The position numbers were made by a program, and so were the translations under genes. A stretch of 64,000 nucleotides of DNA from positions 62,001 to 126,000 of the forward strand of contig NZ_SMKX01000002.1 in assembly GCF_004349055.1 (NCBI RefSeq). Direction: 5' to 3'. The notes beneath the pieces are model-generated. The model did no database searches. It was given only the letters and a program-made list of their open reading frames with translations, and was not told where the DNA came from. Shown here in pieces: positions 51,907 to 60,294 of the stretch. Within the stretch, counting starts at the first letter, position 1, and the number at the start of each line of letters is the position of its first letter. The DNA is from Kribbella antibiotica. GTDB lineage: Bacteria; Actinomycetota; Actinomycetes; Propionibacteriales; Kribbellaceae.

Positions 51907-51957
51907 GCTAACGTCCGAAAAACCGGAGACGGGCCCTCCGGTGCTTCGGACGTTAGC
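51907..51957. terminator. Large bidirectional hairpin between convergent operons
   Basis: GCTAACGTCCGAA (51907-51919) pairs exactly with TTCGGACGTTAGC (51945-51957). Inside, ACCGGAG (51922-51928) pairs with CTCCGGT (51936-51942). The result is a stem of about 20 base pairs with a small internal loop. It lies 10 bases from the stop of the minus-strand enoyl-CoA hydratase, so it can end that operon and stop read-through from the other side. Confidence 0.75.
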
Positions 51958-51967
51958 GGTCAGCCCG

Positions 51968-52744
51968 TTAGCGGTGGGTGAACTTCGCTGGGCGCTTCTC
52001 GATGAAAGCAGTCATGCCCTCGGTGCGGTCTTCGAAGGCGAAGGTCGCATGAAAGGTGCGGCGCTCGAAGAGCAGGCCTTCGGCGAGAGTGCTTTCGAAG
52101 GCTCGGTTGACGGCTTCTTTCGCCACGTAGAGAGCGGGTAGCGACATTTCGGCGATCTTGTGAGCGACGGCTGCGGCTTCTTCCAGCAAGTCCGAGGCCG
52201 GTACGACGCGGGAGACCAGACCGGCGCGTTCCGCTTCGTCGGCGCCGATGGTGCGGCCGGTGAGGATCAGGTCCATTGCCTTGGCCTTGCCGATGGCGCG
52301 AGTCAGGCGCTGGGAGCCGCCGATGCCGGGGATCACGCCGAGAGTGATTTCGGGCTGGCCGAATTTGGCGTTGTCGCCGGCGATCAGTACGTCGCACATC
52401 ATCGCCAGCTCGCAACCACCGCCGAGGGCGTAACCGCTGACGGCGGCGATGAGCGGCGTACGGACGGCGGCGAGGCGGTCCCAGGCGGTGAACCAGTCGG
52501 ACAGAAACATGTCCTGGTACGACTGGGCCTGCATCTCCTTGATGTCCGCGCCGGCGGCGAACGCCCGCTCGGAGCCGGTGATCACGATCGCGCCGACGCC
52601 CTGGTCCCGATCAAGCGTCGTCGCGGCGTCCACGACCTCGTTCATCAGTACGGCGTTCAGTGCGTTGAGCGCCTTCGGACGGTTCAGCGTGATGGTCGCC
52701 GTCCGGCCGTCCCGGGTGACCAAGATGGTTTCATAGGAGGTCAT
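51968..52744 (-). CDS. Enoyl-CoA hydratase (crotonase)
   Basis: The 258-residue enzyme starts at ATG 52744, overlapping the mmsB stop by four bases. Both catalytic glutamates are present ([14 protein letters not shown] and F-G-Q-P-E-I-T-L-G), with the oxyanion loop [10 protein letters not shown]. In the valine route it would hydrate methacrylyl-CoA to 3-hydroxyisobutyryl-CoA. It is the last gene of the five-gene mms operon and ends at a large hairpin. Confidence 0.93.
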   Translation of the reverse strand: MTSYETILVTRDGRTATITLNRPKALNALNAVLMNEVVDAATTLDRDQGVGAIVITGSERAFAAGADIKEMQAQSYQDMFLSDWFTAWDRLAAVRTPLIAAVSGYALGGGCELAMMCDVLIAGDNAKFGQPEITLGVIPGIGGSQRLTRAIGKAKAMDLILTGRTIGADEAERAGLVSRVVPASDLLEEAAAVAHKIAEMSLPALYVAKEAVNRAFESTLAEGLLFERRTFHATFAFEDRTEGMTAFIEKRPAKFTHR

Positions 52745-53631
52745 GACGCCGCCCGGATCTCGTTGATGATGGCGGAGAAGTCCAGCCCCGAACCGTTGCC
52801 GTCGGCAAATTCCCGGAAGAGTCCGGCGGCGAGTGCGCCGAGAGCGGTCGCCGTACCGGTTCCTTCGGCTGCTTCGATGGCGAGGCCGAGGTCCTTGGCC
52901 ATCAGCGGGGCCGCGAAGCCAGGCTGGTAGTCGCGGTTTGCCGGGCTGGTCGGCACTGGGCCGGGCACCGGGCAGTTGGTGGTGAGCGCCCAGCACTGGC
53001 CGGACGCGGTCGACGTCACGTCGAACAGCGCCTGGTGGGTCAGCCCGAGCTTCTCCCCCAGGACGAACGCCTCGCTGACGCCAATCATCGAGATGCCGAG
53101 GATCAGGTTGTTGCAGATCTTCGCGGCCTGCCCGGCGCCCGGGTCGCCGCAGTGCACGATCCGGCCGGCCATTGGCTCCAGCACCGCGCGGACAGCTTCC
53201 AGGTCTTCCGCGAGAGCGCCGACCATCAGCGTCAGCGTTCCGGCGGTCGCACCAACGACGCCGCCAGAGACCGGCGCGTCGAGCGCCCGGTGCCCGGCAG
53301 CGACAACCAACGCGGCCGCAGCGCGAGCATCCGCCACCGCGATGGTCGAGCAGTCGACGAACAGCGCGCCGGCAGGCGCCGCGGCCAGCAGGCCGTCCGC
53401 ACCTGAGTAGACGTCGAGCACGTGCTTGCCACTGGGCAGCATCGTCAACACGACCTCGGCTTCCGCGACCGCGGCGGCGGCTGACTCGGCCACCTCGATC
53501 CCGGCCTCAACAGCCGCAGCGCACGCGGCGGGGACCGGGTCGAAACCGCTGACCCGGTGGCCGGCCTTGACGAGGTTGGCGGCCATCGGGCCACCCATGT
53601 TCCCCAGGCCGATGAAGGCAACAACAGTCAC
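52741..53631 (-). CDS. mmsB: 3-hydroxyisobutyrate dehydrogenase
   Basis: The 296-residue NAD-dependent enzyme oxidises 3-hydroxyisobutyrate to methylmalonate semialdehyde. The cofactor motif [10 protein letters not shown] is near residue 8. The substrate-binding phrase D-A-P-V-S-G-G and the catalytic lysine region [11 protein letters not shown] define the beta-hydroxyacid dehydrogenase family. The context with mmsA and the hydrolase fixes the substrate. ATGA overlaps join it to both neighbours. Confidence 0.93.
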   Translation of the reverse strand: MTVVAFIGLGNMGGPMAANLVKAGHRVSGFDPVPAACAAAVEAGIEVAESAAAAVAEAEVVLTMLPSGKHVLDVYSGADGLLAAAPAGALFVDCSTIAVADARAAAALVVAAGHRALDAPVSGGVVGATAGTLTLMVGALAEDLEAVRAVLEPMAGRIVHCGDPGAGQAAKICNNLILGISMIGVSEAFVLGEKLGLTHQALFDVTSTASGQCWALTTNCPVPGPVPTSPANRDYQPGFAAPLMAKDLGLAIEAAEGTGTATALGALAAGLFREFADGNGSGLDFSAIINEIRAAS

Positions 53632-54677
53632 TGTGCACTCTCCTCAGTCAAGCGAAGCTCGTCGTCGCCGAGACCGGCGAAGTAGGCACTCACGGCGTTA
53701 TCGGAGACACCGTCAAAGGTCGCCGGGGACCACTGCGGGTTGCGGTCCTTGTCGATCACCTGCGCCCGCACCCCCTCGATGAAGTCGTGCGAGCCGTGGA
53801 AGCGCACCGACAACCGGTACTCCTGATCCAGCGCAGCCCGCAGCGACGGCAGGTCAGCCGCAGCCCGGAGCGCGCGCAACGTCACCTTGACCGAGGTCGG
53901 CGACTTCGCGAGCAACACCGTCGCGGTCTCCCGAGCAGCCGGTACGTCGGAATCGGCGAGCCGGCTGTGGATCTTCACCACGTCGTCGCCTTCGTAGGCC
54001 GCGTCGATCCATTCCCGATCGCCGACCAATCCAGACTCCGGCGCGGGGTCAGCGAACGACGCAACCGTAGCCGCCGCGTCCTGAGTCGCCAACGCAGCAA
54101 GGAGATCCGGCAACCGATCACTCGGCACGTACGAGTCGGCGAGCCCAACCGCGATCGCGTCTCCCGCGCGCACCGAACCGGCCGTCAAGGCGAGGTGCAT
54201 GCCCAACTCTCCCGGCGCTCGCGACAGCAGGTACGTCCCACCGACATCCGGAAAGAAGCCGATCCCGGTCTCCGGCATACCGATCTTCGACCGCTCGGTC
54301 ACGACCCGAATACCAGCGTGCGCCGAAAGCCCGATCCCACCACCGAGCACGATCCCGTCCATGATCGCGACGAACGGCTTCGGGTACGACGCGATCTCCG
54401 CATCCAGGCGGTACTCGTCGGCCCAGAATTCGGTCGACGCCGTACCGCCGGCGATCCCGTCGTGGTAGATCGAGACGATGTCGCCGCCCGCGCACAACCC
54501 ACGCTCACCACTGCCAGTCAGGACGACAGTCTGTACGGCGGGATCGGTCGCCCACTCGGCCAAAACGCCCCGGATGATCGTGACCATCTCGTGGGTGAGC
54601 GCATTGATCGCCTGCGGCCGGTTGAGCACCAAGTGACCGGCATGGCCGTCAACGTGCGCAAGCACTGGGGCCGTCAT
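53628..54677 (-). CDS. 3-hydroxyisobutyryl-CoA hydrolase
   Basis: The 349-residue crotonase-fold thioesterase starts at ATG 54677, overlapping the acyl-CoA dehydrogenase stop. It is about 90 residues longer than a hydratase, as is typical for HIBCH. Diagnostic phrases are C-A-G-G-D-I-V-S-I-Y, M-P-E-T-G-I-G-F-F-P-D-V-G-G and the late F-H-G-S-H-D-F-I-E-G-V-R. It releases CoA from 3-hydroxyisobutyryl-CoA, the step between the hydratase and MmsB in valine degradation. Confidence 0.93.
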   Translation of the reverse strand: MTAPVLAHVDGHAGHLVLNRPQAINALTHEMVTIIRGVLAEWATDPAVQTVVLTGSGERGLCAGGDIVSIYHDGIAGGTASTEFWADEYRLDAEIASYPKPFVAIMDGIVLGGGIGLSAHAGIRVVTERSKIGMPETGIGFFPDVGGTYLLSRAPGELGMHLALTAGSVRAGDAIAVGLADSYVPSDRLPDLLAALATQDAAATVASFADPAPESGLVGDREWIDAAYEGDDVVKIHSRLADSDVPAARETATVLLAKSPTSVKVTLRALRAAADLPSLRAALDQEYRLSVRFHGSHDFIEGVRAQVIDKDRNPQWSPATFDGVSDNAVSAYFAGLGDDELRLTEESAQ

Positions 54678-55807
54678 GCAGCCTCCTCGACGAGGGCCCG
54701 CCCGATGATCAGTCGCATGATCTCGTTGGTTCCTTCCAGGATCTGATGGACCCGCAGGTCGCGCACGACCTTCTCGATGCCGTACTCGCTCAGGTAACCG
54801 TAGCCACCGTGCAGCTGCAGAGCGGAGTTCGCCACTGTGAACGCGGCGTCGGTGACGAATCGCTTCGCCATGGCGCAGATCTTCACGGCGTCGGCAGCCT
54901 GGTCGTCGAGCGACTCCGCCGCATGCAGCAGCAGGCAACGGGCGGCGGTCAGGTCCGTGTCCATGTCTGCCAGCTGGAACAGCAACGCCTGTTGGCTGAT
55001 CAGCGGTGCGCCGAACGCCGAACGCGTCTGCAGATAGCGGGTCGCCTGCTCGAGCGCCCACTGCGCACCACCCAGCGAGCAGGCCGCGATGTTGAGCCGC
55101 CCACCGTTCAGCCCGCGCATCGCGATCCCGAAACCGTCGCCCTCTTCGCCCAGCCGCTGATCCACCGGGACGCGGACGCCCTCGAAGATGACCTGCCGGG
55201 TGGGCTGGGTGTTCCAGCCCATCTTGCGTTCGTTCGCCCCGAACGACAGGCCGGGCGCATCACCCGGAACGATGAACGCCGAGATGCCCCGCGGGCCCGG
55301 TACGCCGGTCCGCGCCATGACGACGTACACGCTGGAAGATCCGGCGCCGGAGATGAACTGCTTGACCCCGTCGAGCACGTACTCGTCGCCGTCCCGCTTC
55401 GCGGTCGTGCGCAGCGCGCCGGCATCTGAGCCGACCTCTGGCTCGGTCAGGCAGTAGCTGCCGAGGTCCTCCATCGCGGCCATCCCGGGGATCCAGCGCT
55501 CGCGCTGCTCCGGCGTACCGGCCTTGTCGATCATCGACGCGACCATGTTGTGAATCGACACGTAGGCAGCGATCGCCGTGTCGCCGCGCGCCAGCTCCTC
55601 GAAGATCGTCACCGCCTCGAGCCGGCCGAGACCGGATCCGCCGACGTCCTCGGCGACACAGATCCCGCCGAGGCCGAGGTCACCGGCCCGGCGCAGAACA
55701 TCGACCGGGAAGTGCTTGTCCTGATCCCACTGGACGGCGTACGGCGCGAGCTCGCTCTCGGCGAACTTGCGCACGGACGCCGCAATGGCCTGCAGCTCTT
55801 CGGTCAC
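54674..55807 (-). CDS. Isobutyryl-CoA dehydrogenase (acyl-CoA dehydrogenase family)
   Basis: The 377-residue FAD enzyme starts at GTG 55807, four bases after the mmsA stop; the 12-residue extension to ATG 55843 would overlap mmsA and does not look like the family. It has the FAD/substrate phrases Y-C-L-T-E-P-E-V-G-S-D-A and G-W-N-T-Q-P-T-R. The late motif I-L-E-G-T-N-E-I-M-R carries the catalytic glutamate in the position usual for isobutyryl- and short-chain enzymes. It oxidises isobutyryl-CoA to methacrylyl-CoA, the first step encoded in this operon. Confidence 0.93.
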   Translation of the reverse strand: MTEELQAIAASVRKFAESELAPYAVQWDQDKHFPVDVLRRAGDLGLGGICVAEDVGGSGLGRLEAVTIFEELARGDTAIAAYVSIHNMVASMIDKAGTPEQRERWIPGMAAMEDLGSYCLTEPEVGSDAGALRTTAKRDGDEYVLDGVKQFISGAGSSSVYVVMARTGVPGPRGISAFIVPGDAPGLSFGANERKMGWNTQPTRQVIFEGVRVPVDQRLGEEGDGFGIAMRGLNGGRLNIAACSLGGAQWALEQATRYLQTRSAFGAPLISQQALLFQLADMDTDLTAARCLLLHAAESLDDQAADAVKICAMAKRFVTDAAFTVANSALQLHGGYGYLSEYGIEKVVRDLRVHQILEGTNEIMRLIIGRALVEEAA

Positions 55808-55811
55808 CGGG

Positions 55812-57314
55812 TCAGTCCATCGTCGGGATGACGAAGCTGGCACCCTCTTTGGCGCCGGAAGGCCAGCGCTGCGTGACGGTCTTGGTCTTGGTGTAGAAGC
55901 GGAACGAGTCGGGACCGTGCTGGTTCAGGTCGCCGAAACCGGACCGCTTCCAGCCACCGAAGGTGTGGTAGGCGATCGGCACCGGGATCGGTACGTTCAC
56001 GCCGACCATGCCGACGTCGACGCGGGCGGTGAAGTCCCGAGCGGTGTCACCGTCGCGGGTGTAGATCGAGACTCCGTTGCCATAGGCATGCTCTGTCGGC
56101 AGCCGCAGCGCGTCCTCGTAGTTCTCGGCGCGGGCGATCACGAGCACCGGCCCGAAGATCTCCTCGTCGTAGATCCGCATACCCGGGCCGACGCGGTCGA
56201 ACAGCGTCGGGCCGAGGAAGAAGCCGGACTCGTGACCGGCCAGGCTGAAGTCGCGGCCGTCGACCAGCAGCTCGGCGCCTTCCTCGATGCCGATCCCGAT
56301 GTAGTCGATGACCCGCTGCCGCGCCTCGGCCGTGACGAGCGGACCGTAGTCGGACTTCTCGTCCAGGCTGTGCCCGACCGTCAGGTTCGCGATCCGCTCC
56401 CGCAGCTTGGCGACCAGCGCATCCGCGGTCTCCTGCCCAACCGGTACGGCGACCGAAATCGCCATGCAGCGTTCACCCGCGGAACCGTACCCAGCGCCGA
56501 CGAGCGCATCCGCGACGTCGTCCAGGTCGGCGTCCGGCATGATGATCATGTGGTTCTTGGCGCCACCGAAGCACTGTGCGCGCTTGCCGTTGGCGGCCGC
56601 GCTTTCGTAGATGTACTGCGCGATCGGCGTGGAACCGACGAAGCCGACGGCCCGGACCCGCGGGTCCTCCAGAAGCGTGTCGACCGCTTCCTTGTCGCCG
56701 TTCACGACGTTGAACACACCAGCCGGCAGACCGGCCTCGAGGAACAGCTCGGCGATCCGCAGCGGGACCGAAGGGTCGCGCTCGGACGGCTTGAGGATGA
56801 ACGAGTTACCGGCGGCCAGCGCAGGGCCGGCCTTCCAGAGCGGGATCATCGCCGGGAAGTTGAACGGCGTGATGCCGGCCACGACACCGAGCGGCTGACG
56901 CAGCGAGTAGACGTCGATACCGGTCCCGGCGCCGGTGCTGTACTCACCCTTGAGCAGGTGCGGACCACCGGCGGCGAACTCGATCACCTCGAGGCCACGC
57001 TGGATGTCGCCCTTGGCGTCGGCGACGGTCTTGCCGTGCTCACTCGACAGCAAGCGGGCCAGCGACTCCATGTCCTTGTTGACCAGGTCGAGGAAGCGCA
57101 GCAGCACGCGCGCGCGGCGCTGCGGGTTCCAGGCTGCCCACTCGCGCTGAGCCACCTCGGCATTGTCGATCGCCGCGACGACCTCGGCCTTGCTCGCCAG
57201 CGGCACCCGCGCCTGCACGGTGCCCTGGTTGGGGTCGAAGACGTCCGCGAAGCGGCCCGATGTCCCTTCGACGTGCTGACCTGCGACGAAGTGACTCAGC
57301 TCGTTGACCAACGT
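55812..57314 (-). CDS. mmsA: Methylmalonate-semialdehyde dehydrogenase (CoA-acylating)
   Basis: The 500-residue enzyme converts methylmalonate semialdehyde plus CoA and NAD to propionyl-CoA and CO2. TTG 57314 is taken as start: GGGAG lies seven bases upstream, and the resulting N-terminus (V-N-E-L-S-H-F-V-A-G) aligns with the family. Another TTG at 57338 would add eight residues. The catalytic Cys283 is in G-E-R-C-M-A-I-S, with P-F-N-F-P and the NAD loop V-G-S-T-P-I-A before it. It is the first gene of the valine operon, downstream of a double GGACGTCC operator. Confidence 0.95.
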   Translation of the reverse strand, partial: TLVNELSHFVAGQHVEGTSGRFADVFDPNQGTVQARVPLASKAEVVAAIDNAEVAQREWAAWNPQRRARVLLRFLDLVNKDMESLARLLSSEHGKTVADAKGDIQRGLEVIEFAAGGPHLLKGEYSTGAGTGIDVYSLRQPLGVVAGITPFNFPAMIPLWKAGPALAAGNSFILKPSERDPSVPLRIAELFLEAGLPAGVFNVVNGDKEAVDTLLEDPRVRAVGFVGSTPIAQYIYESAAANGKRAQCFGGAKNHMIIMPDADLDDVADALVGAGYGSAGERCMAISVAVPVGQETADALVAKLRERIANLTVGHSLDEKSDYGPLVTAEARQRVIDYIGIGIEEGAELLVDGRDFSLAGHESGFFLGPTLFDRVGPGMRIYDEEIFGPVLVIARAENYEDALRLPTEHAYGNGVSIYTRDGDTARDFTARVDVGMVGVNVPIPVPIAYHTFGGWKRSGFGDLNQHGPDSFRFYTKTKTVTQRWPSGAKEGASFVIPTMD

Positions 57315-57340
57315 CTCGCTCCCAAGCGCTCGCAACAAAA

Positions 57341-57378
57341 TAGTAGGACGTCCGACAAATTAGCTGGACGTCCAACTA
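57341..57378. promoter_or_regulatory. Double GGACGTCC operator upstream of mmsA
   Basis: Two copies of the perfect palindrome GGACGTCC (57346-57353 and 57366-57373) are exactly 20 bases apart, two turns of the helix. Their surroundings are mirror-like: AGTAGGACGTCC on one side and GGACGTCCAACTACT on the other. They lie 27 bases upstream of the mmsA start codon. This is typical of a TetR-type repressor bound as two dimers. Confidence 0.6.
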
Positions 57379-57392
57379 CTTTCCTAGGGCGT

Positions 57393-57412
57393 GGATCACA
57401 ACCCCGTGATCC
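57393..57412. promoter_or_regulatory. Inverted repeat GGATCAC-N6-GTGATCC
   Basis: Perfect seven-base arms are separated by six bases, between the mmsA operator and the cobalamin riboswitch. It lies where the metE promoter should be, so it is a candidate operator for metE. It is not part of the riboswitch core. Confidence 0.5.
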
Positions 57413-57440
57413 GCCGTAAGTGCGTAGGCTGGCGGGCGTA

Positions 57441-57632
57441 GCTGGTTCGTCCTGGCAGCCGGTCAGGACGTCGCAAGAGGGAACCCGGTGTGAATCCGGG
57501 ACTGCCCCGCAGCGGTAAGTGGGAACGACCACCGTCATACGCACTGGGTCGAGAGACCTGGGAAGCGACGGTCAGTAGGTGTCCGGTTCGCCGGACGTGC
57601 CCGCGAGTCCGAAGACCTGCCAGTTGCCCGCT
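57441..57632 (+). promoter_or_regulatory. Cobalamin (AdoCbl-type) riboswitch
   Basis: The leader of metE contains the conserved core of the B12 riboswitch: GGGAACCCGGTGTGAATCC, then ACTGCCCCGCAGCGGTAAG, and further down GAGTCCGAAGACCTGCC. Peripheral stems such as GTCCGG-TTCG-CCGGAC (57582-57596 region) are also present. It is on the plus strand, about 120 bases before metE. When cobalamin is plentiful it should shut off the B12-independent enzyme, as known for mycobacterial and Streptomyces metE. The boundaries are approximate. Confidence 0.93.
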
Positions 57633-57750
57633 GTGCGCCCGACGTACGGCGGTGATCACGAAGCCTCGTGGGAGGGCTTGCCGTGTAGGTCGCGTCAGCA
57701 TGCCCTCGAGCCTCGTGGTCCTTCAAGACTGGCTCGCTAAGGAGAGACGC

Positions 57751-60051
57751 TTGACCACCGTGTACGGCTACCCCAGGCAAGGCCCGAACAGGGAACTGAA
57801 GAAGGCCATCGAGGGCTATTGGAAGGGCACGGTCACCGCCGACGCCCTCCGGCAGACCGCCGCCGAGCTGCGGCGCGCCAATTGGCAACAGCTGAACAAG
57901 GCCGGCATCGACGAGGTCCCCACCGGTGACTTCTCGTACTACGACCACGTGCTCGACACCTCTGTCATGCTCGGTGCCATTCCGGAGCGACACCGCCCGG
58001 AGCGGCACCGCACCGCGGTCGCCGCCGACGCACTGGACGGCTACTTCGCGATGGCTCGCGGCACGCAGGAGGTCGCTCCGCTGGAGATGACCAAGTGGTT
58101 CGACACCAACTACCACTACCTGGTCCCCGAGCTCGGCCCAGACACCACCTTCACCGCCGACTCCACCAAGCAGGTCGCCGAGCTGCGCGAGGCCCTCACG
58201 CTCGGCCTCAAGGCCCGCCCGGTCATCGTCGGACCGATCACCTACCTGCTGCTCGCCAAGCCGGCGCCGGGCGTGGCCGAGGACTTCAAGCCGCTGTCAC
58301 TGCTCGACAAGCTCCTACCCGTGTACGCCGAGATCCTGGCTGACCTGCGAGCCGCCGGAGCCGAATGGGTGCAGCTGGACGAGCCAGCCCTGGTCCAGGA
58401 CCGGACCGCTGCCGAGCTGACCGCCACCACGACCGCGTACGCCGAACTAGGCGGGCTGGCGGATCGACCGAAGCTCCTGGTCGCGTCGTACTTTGACCGG
58501 CTCGGCGATGCCCTTCCGGTGCTGGCCAAGTCCCCGGTCGAGGGGCTGGGCATCGACTTCACCGGTCCGGCCGCGGCAAACCTCGCCGACCTGGCCGCCG
58601 TACCGGAGATTCGGCAGAAGCGGCTCGTCGCGGGTGTCGTGAACGGCCGCAACATCTGGCTGAACGACCTGTCCAAGTCGCTGTCCACGCTGGTCGTGCT
58701 GCTCGGGCTGGCCGACCAGGTCGATGTCAGCTCGTCGTGCTCACTCCTGCACGTGCCGCTTGACGTCGCCGCCGACACCGATCTCGACCCTGAGGTCGCC
58801 GGCTGGCTCGCCTTCGCGCGGCAGAAGACCGCTGAGATCGTCACGCTGTCCCGAGGAATCACCGAAGGCACCGAGGCGATCGCGGCCGAGCTCGAGGCCA
58901 ACCGCGCCGCCCTCGCGTCGCGCGCAAACTCCGCGCTCACCAACAACCCGGCCGTGCGCGCCCGAGTCGCCGCCGTGACGGCCGACGACAGTCGCCGGTC
59001 GGCGCCGTACGAGGAGCGGGCCGCAGCCCAGCAAAAGCGGCTGGAGCTGCCGCTGCTGCCGACGACCACGGTCGGTTCGTTCCCACAGACCACCGAACTG
59101 CGGACTGCCCGGGCGGATCTGCGCACGGGCCGGATCGACGAGACTCAGTACGACGAGCGCATCGCTGCCGAGATTCGCGAAGTGCTCACCTTCCAGGAGA
59201 AGGCCGGGCTCGACGTACTGGTTCACGGTGAGCCGGAGCGCAACGACATGGTGCAGTACTTCGCCGAGCAGCTCGACGGGTACGTCGCCACGCAGCACGG
59301 TTGGGTTCAGTCGTACGGCACCCGCTACGTCCGGCCGCCGGTGCTCGTCGGCGATATCTCGCGCCCGGAGCCGATGACGGTTCGATGGTGGAAGTACGCC
59401 CAGGAACAGACCGATCGGCCGGTCAAGGGCATGCTCACCGGCCCGGTCACGATGCTGGCCTGGTCGTTCGTGCGCGACGACCAGCCGCGCAGCGAGACCG
59501 CGCGCCAGGTCGCGCTGGCGTTACGCGACGAAGTAGTTGATCTTGAAACCGCAGGCGCTGCGGTGATCCAGGTCGACGAGCCGGCGCTCCGCGAGACGCT
59601 GCCGCTGCGGCAGGCCGACCGCGCCGCCTACCTGACCTGGGGCACCGAGGTGTTCCGGCTCACTACCAGCGGTGTGCGTGCGGACACCCAGATCCACACG
59701 CACATGTGTTATGTCGAGTTCGGCGACATCCTCAACGCACTCGACGAGATGGACGCCGACGTGGCGAGCCTCGAAGCGGCGCGCTCGCACATGCAGGTCG
59801 CGCACGAACTCGGTGCGGCCGGTTACCCGCGCGGCGTCGGTCCGGGCGTCTACGACATCCACTCACCGCGCGTGCCCGATACGCCGGAAGTCGTGTCCCT
59901 GTTGCGTAAGGGACTTGACGCAATTCCGGCTGCGCGGCTCTGGGTGAACCCGGACTGCGGACTGAAGACCCGCGGCTGGCCCGAGGTTCGCGACTCGCTG
60001 CAGAACCTGGTCGAAGCAGCCCGCGAGATCCGCGCCACACAAGGAAACTAG
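57751..60051 (+). CDS. metE: Cobalamin-independent methionine synthase
   Basis: The 766-residue enzyme transfers a methyl group from 5-methyltetrahydropteroyl-triglutamate to homocysteine. TTG 57751 is chosen: AAGGAGA lies about six bases upstream and the N-terminus T-T-V-Y-G-Y-P-R-Q-G-P-N-R-E-L-K fits MetE. The two-barrel layout is complete, with the C-terminal catalytic part showing T-T-V-G-S-F-P-Q-T, H-G-E-P-E-R-N-D-M-V and the zinc ligands in T-H-M-C-Y and N-P-D-C-G. Expression should be repressed by B12 through the upstream riboswitch, implying that a B12-dependent MetH exists elsewhere. Confidence 0.97.
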   Translation: MTTVYGYPRQGPNRELKKAIEGYWKGTVTADALRQTAAELRRANWQQLNKAGIDEVPTGDFSYYDHVLDTSVMLGAIPERHRPERHRTAVAADALDGYFAMARGTQEVAPLEMTKWFDTNYHYLVPELGPDTTFTADSTKQVAELREALTLGLKARPVIVGPITYLLLAKPAPGVAEDFKPLSLLDKLLPVYAEILADLRAAGAEWVQLDEPALVQDRTAAELTATTTAYAELGGLADRPKLLVASYFDRLGDALPVLAKSPVEGLGIDFTGPAAANLADLAAVPEIRQKRLVAGVVNGRNIWLNDLSKSLSTLVVLLGLADQVDVSSSCSLLHVPLDVAADTDLDPEVAGWLAFARQKTAEIVTLSRGITEGTEAIAAELEANRAALASRANSALTNNPAVRARVAAVTADDSRRSAPYEERAAAQQKRLELPLLPTTTVGSFPQTTELRTARADLRTGRIDETQYDERIAAEIREVLTFQEKAGLDVLVHGEPERNDMVQYFAEQLDGYVATQHGWVQSYGTRYVRPPVLVGDISRPEPMTVRWWKYAQEQTDRPVKGMLTGPVTMLAWSFVRDDQPRSETARQVALALRDEVVDLETAGAAVIQVDEPALRETLPLRQADRAAYLTWGTEVFRLTTSGVRADTQIHTHMCYVEFGDILNALDEMDADVASLEAARSHMQVAHELGAAGYPRGVGPGVYDIHSPRVPDTPEVVSLLRKGLDAIPAARLWVNPDCGLKTRGWPEVRDSLQNLVEAAREIRATQGN

Positions 60052-60089
60052 TTAAATACCTTCGCCCACCCCACCACCCCGGTCGGGTA

Positions 60090-60119
60090 CTGACCGGAGC
60101 CCGTCGGGGCTCCGGTCAG
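60090..60119 (+). terminator. Terminator hairpin after metE
   Basis: CTGACCGGAGCCC and GGGCTCCGGTCAG form a perfect 13-base-pair stem with a GTCG tetraloop, 39 bases after the metE stop. The rest of the 243-base gap before the desaturase gene shows no gene. Confidence 0.85.
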
Positions 60120-60294
60120 CTCGTCCTTTCGGACGGCGTAGGGGCTTCCCACGTGCCGTAAGGTTGGCCCTGAACGTCCAGAGTTCACCGTTCTCGTTGT
60201 CGTGACCGGCCGCAAATCCATGGCGGCGGATGTGTCTACGCGGACTGAGCTGATTTTCTGCCCATCGGCCCGCGTCACCACGATTTGAGGACCC

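Larger units (their letters stand above)
51091..51967. mobile_element. Non-coding element with 170-base inverted ends (MITE-like)
   Basis: This 877-base gap between the convergent prp and valine operons contains no convincing gene. It consists of two arms of about 169 bases in inverted orientation (51095-51263, 51713-51880), a 450-base centre with several hairpins, and a final large hairpin. The outer flanks show similar 13-14-base sequences (CCGGGCGGCTGACC at 51079-51092 and CCGGGCGCCGACC at 51883-51895), possibly a decayed target duplication. Long terminal repeats, no transposase and an intergenic location fit a non-autonomous transposon. A structured RNA or a termination island is the alternative. 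Confidence 0.5.

Noticed and set aside
57341-57412. The palindromes GGACGTCC and GGATCAC-N6-GTGATCC as outer stems of the cobalamin riboswitch
   Set aside because: The riboswitch core begins later and its own stems account for the conserved boxes. These palindromes lie upstream and fit protein operators better.
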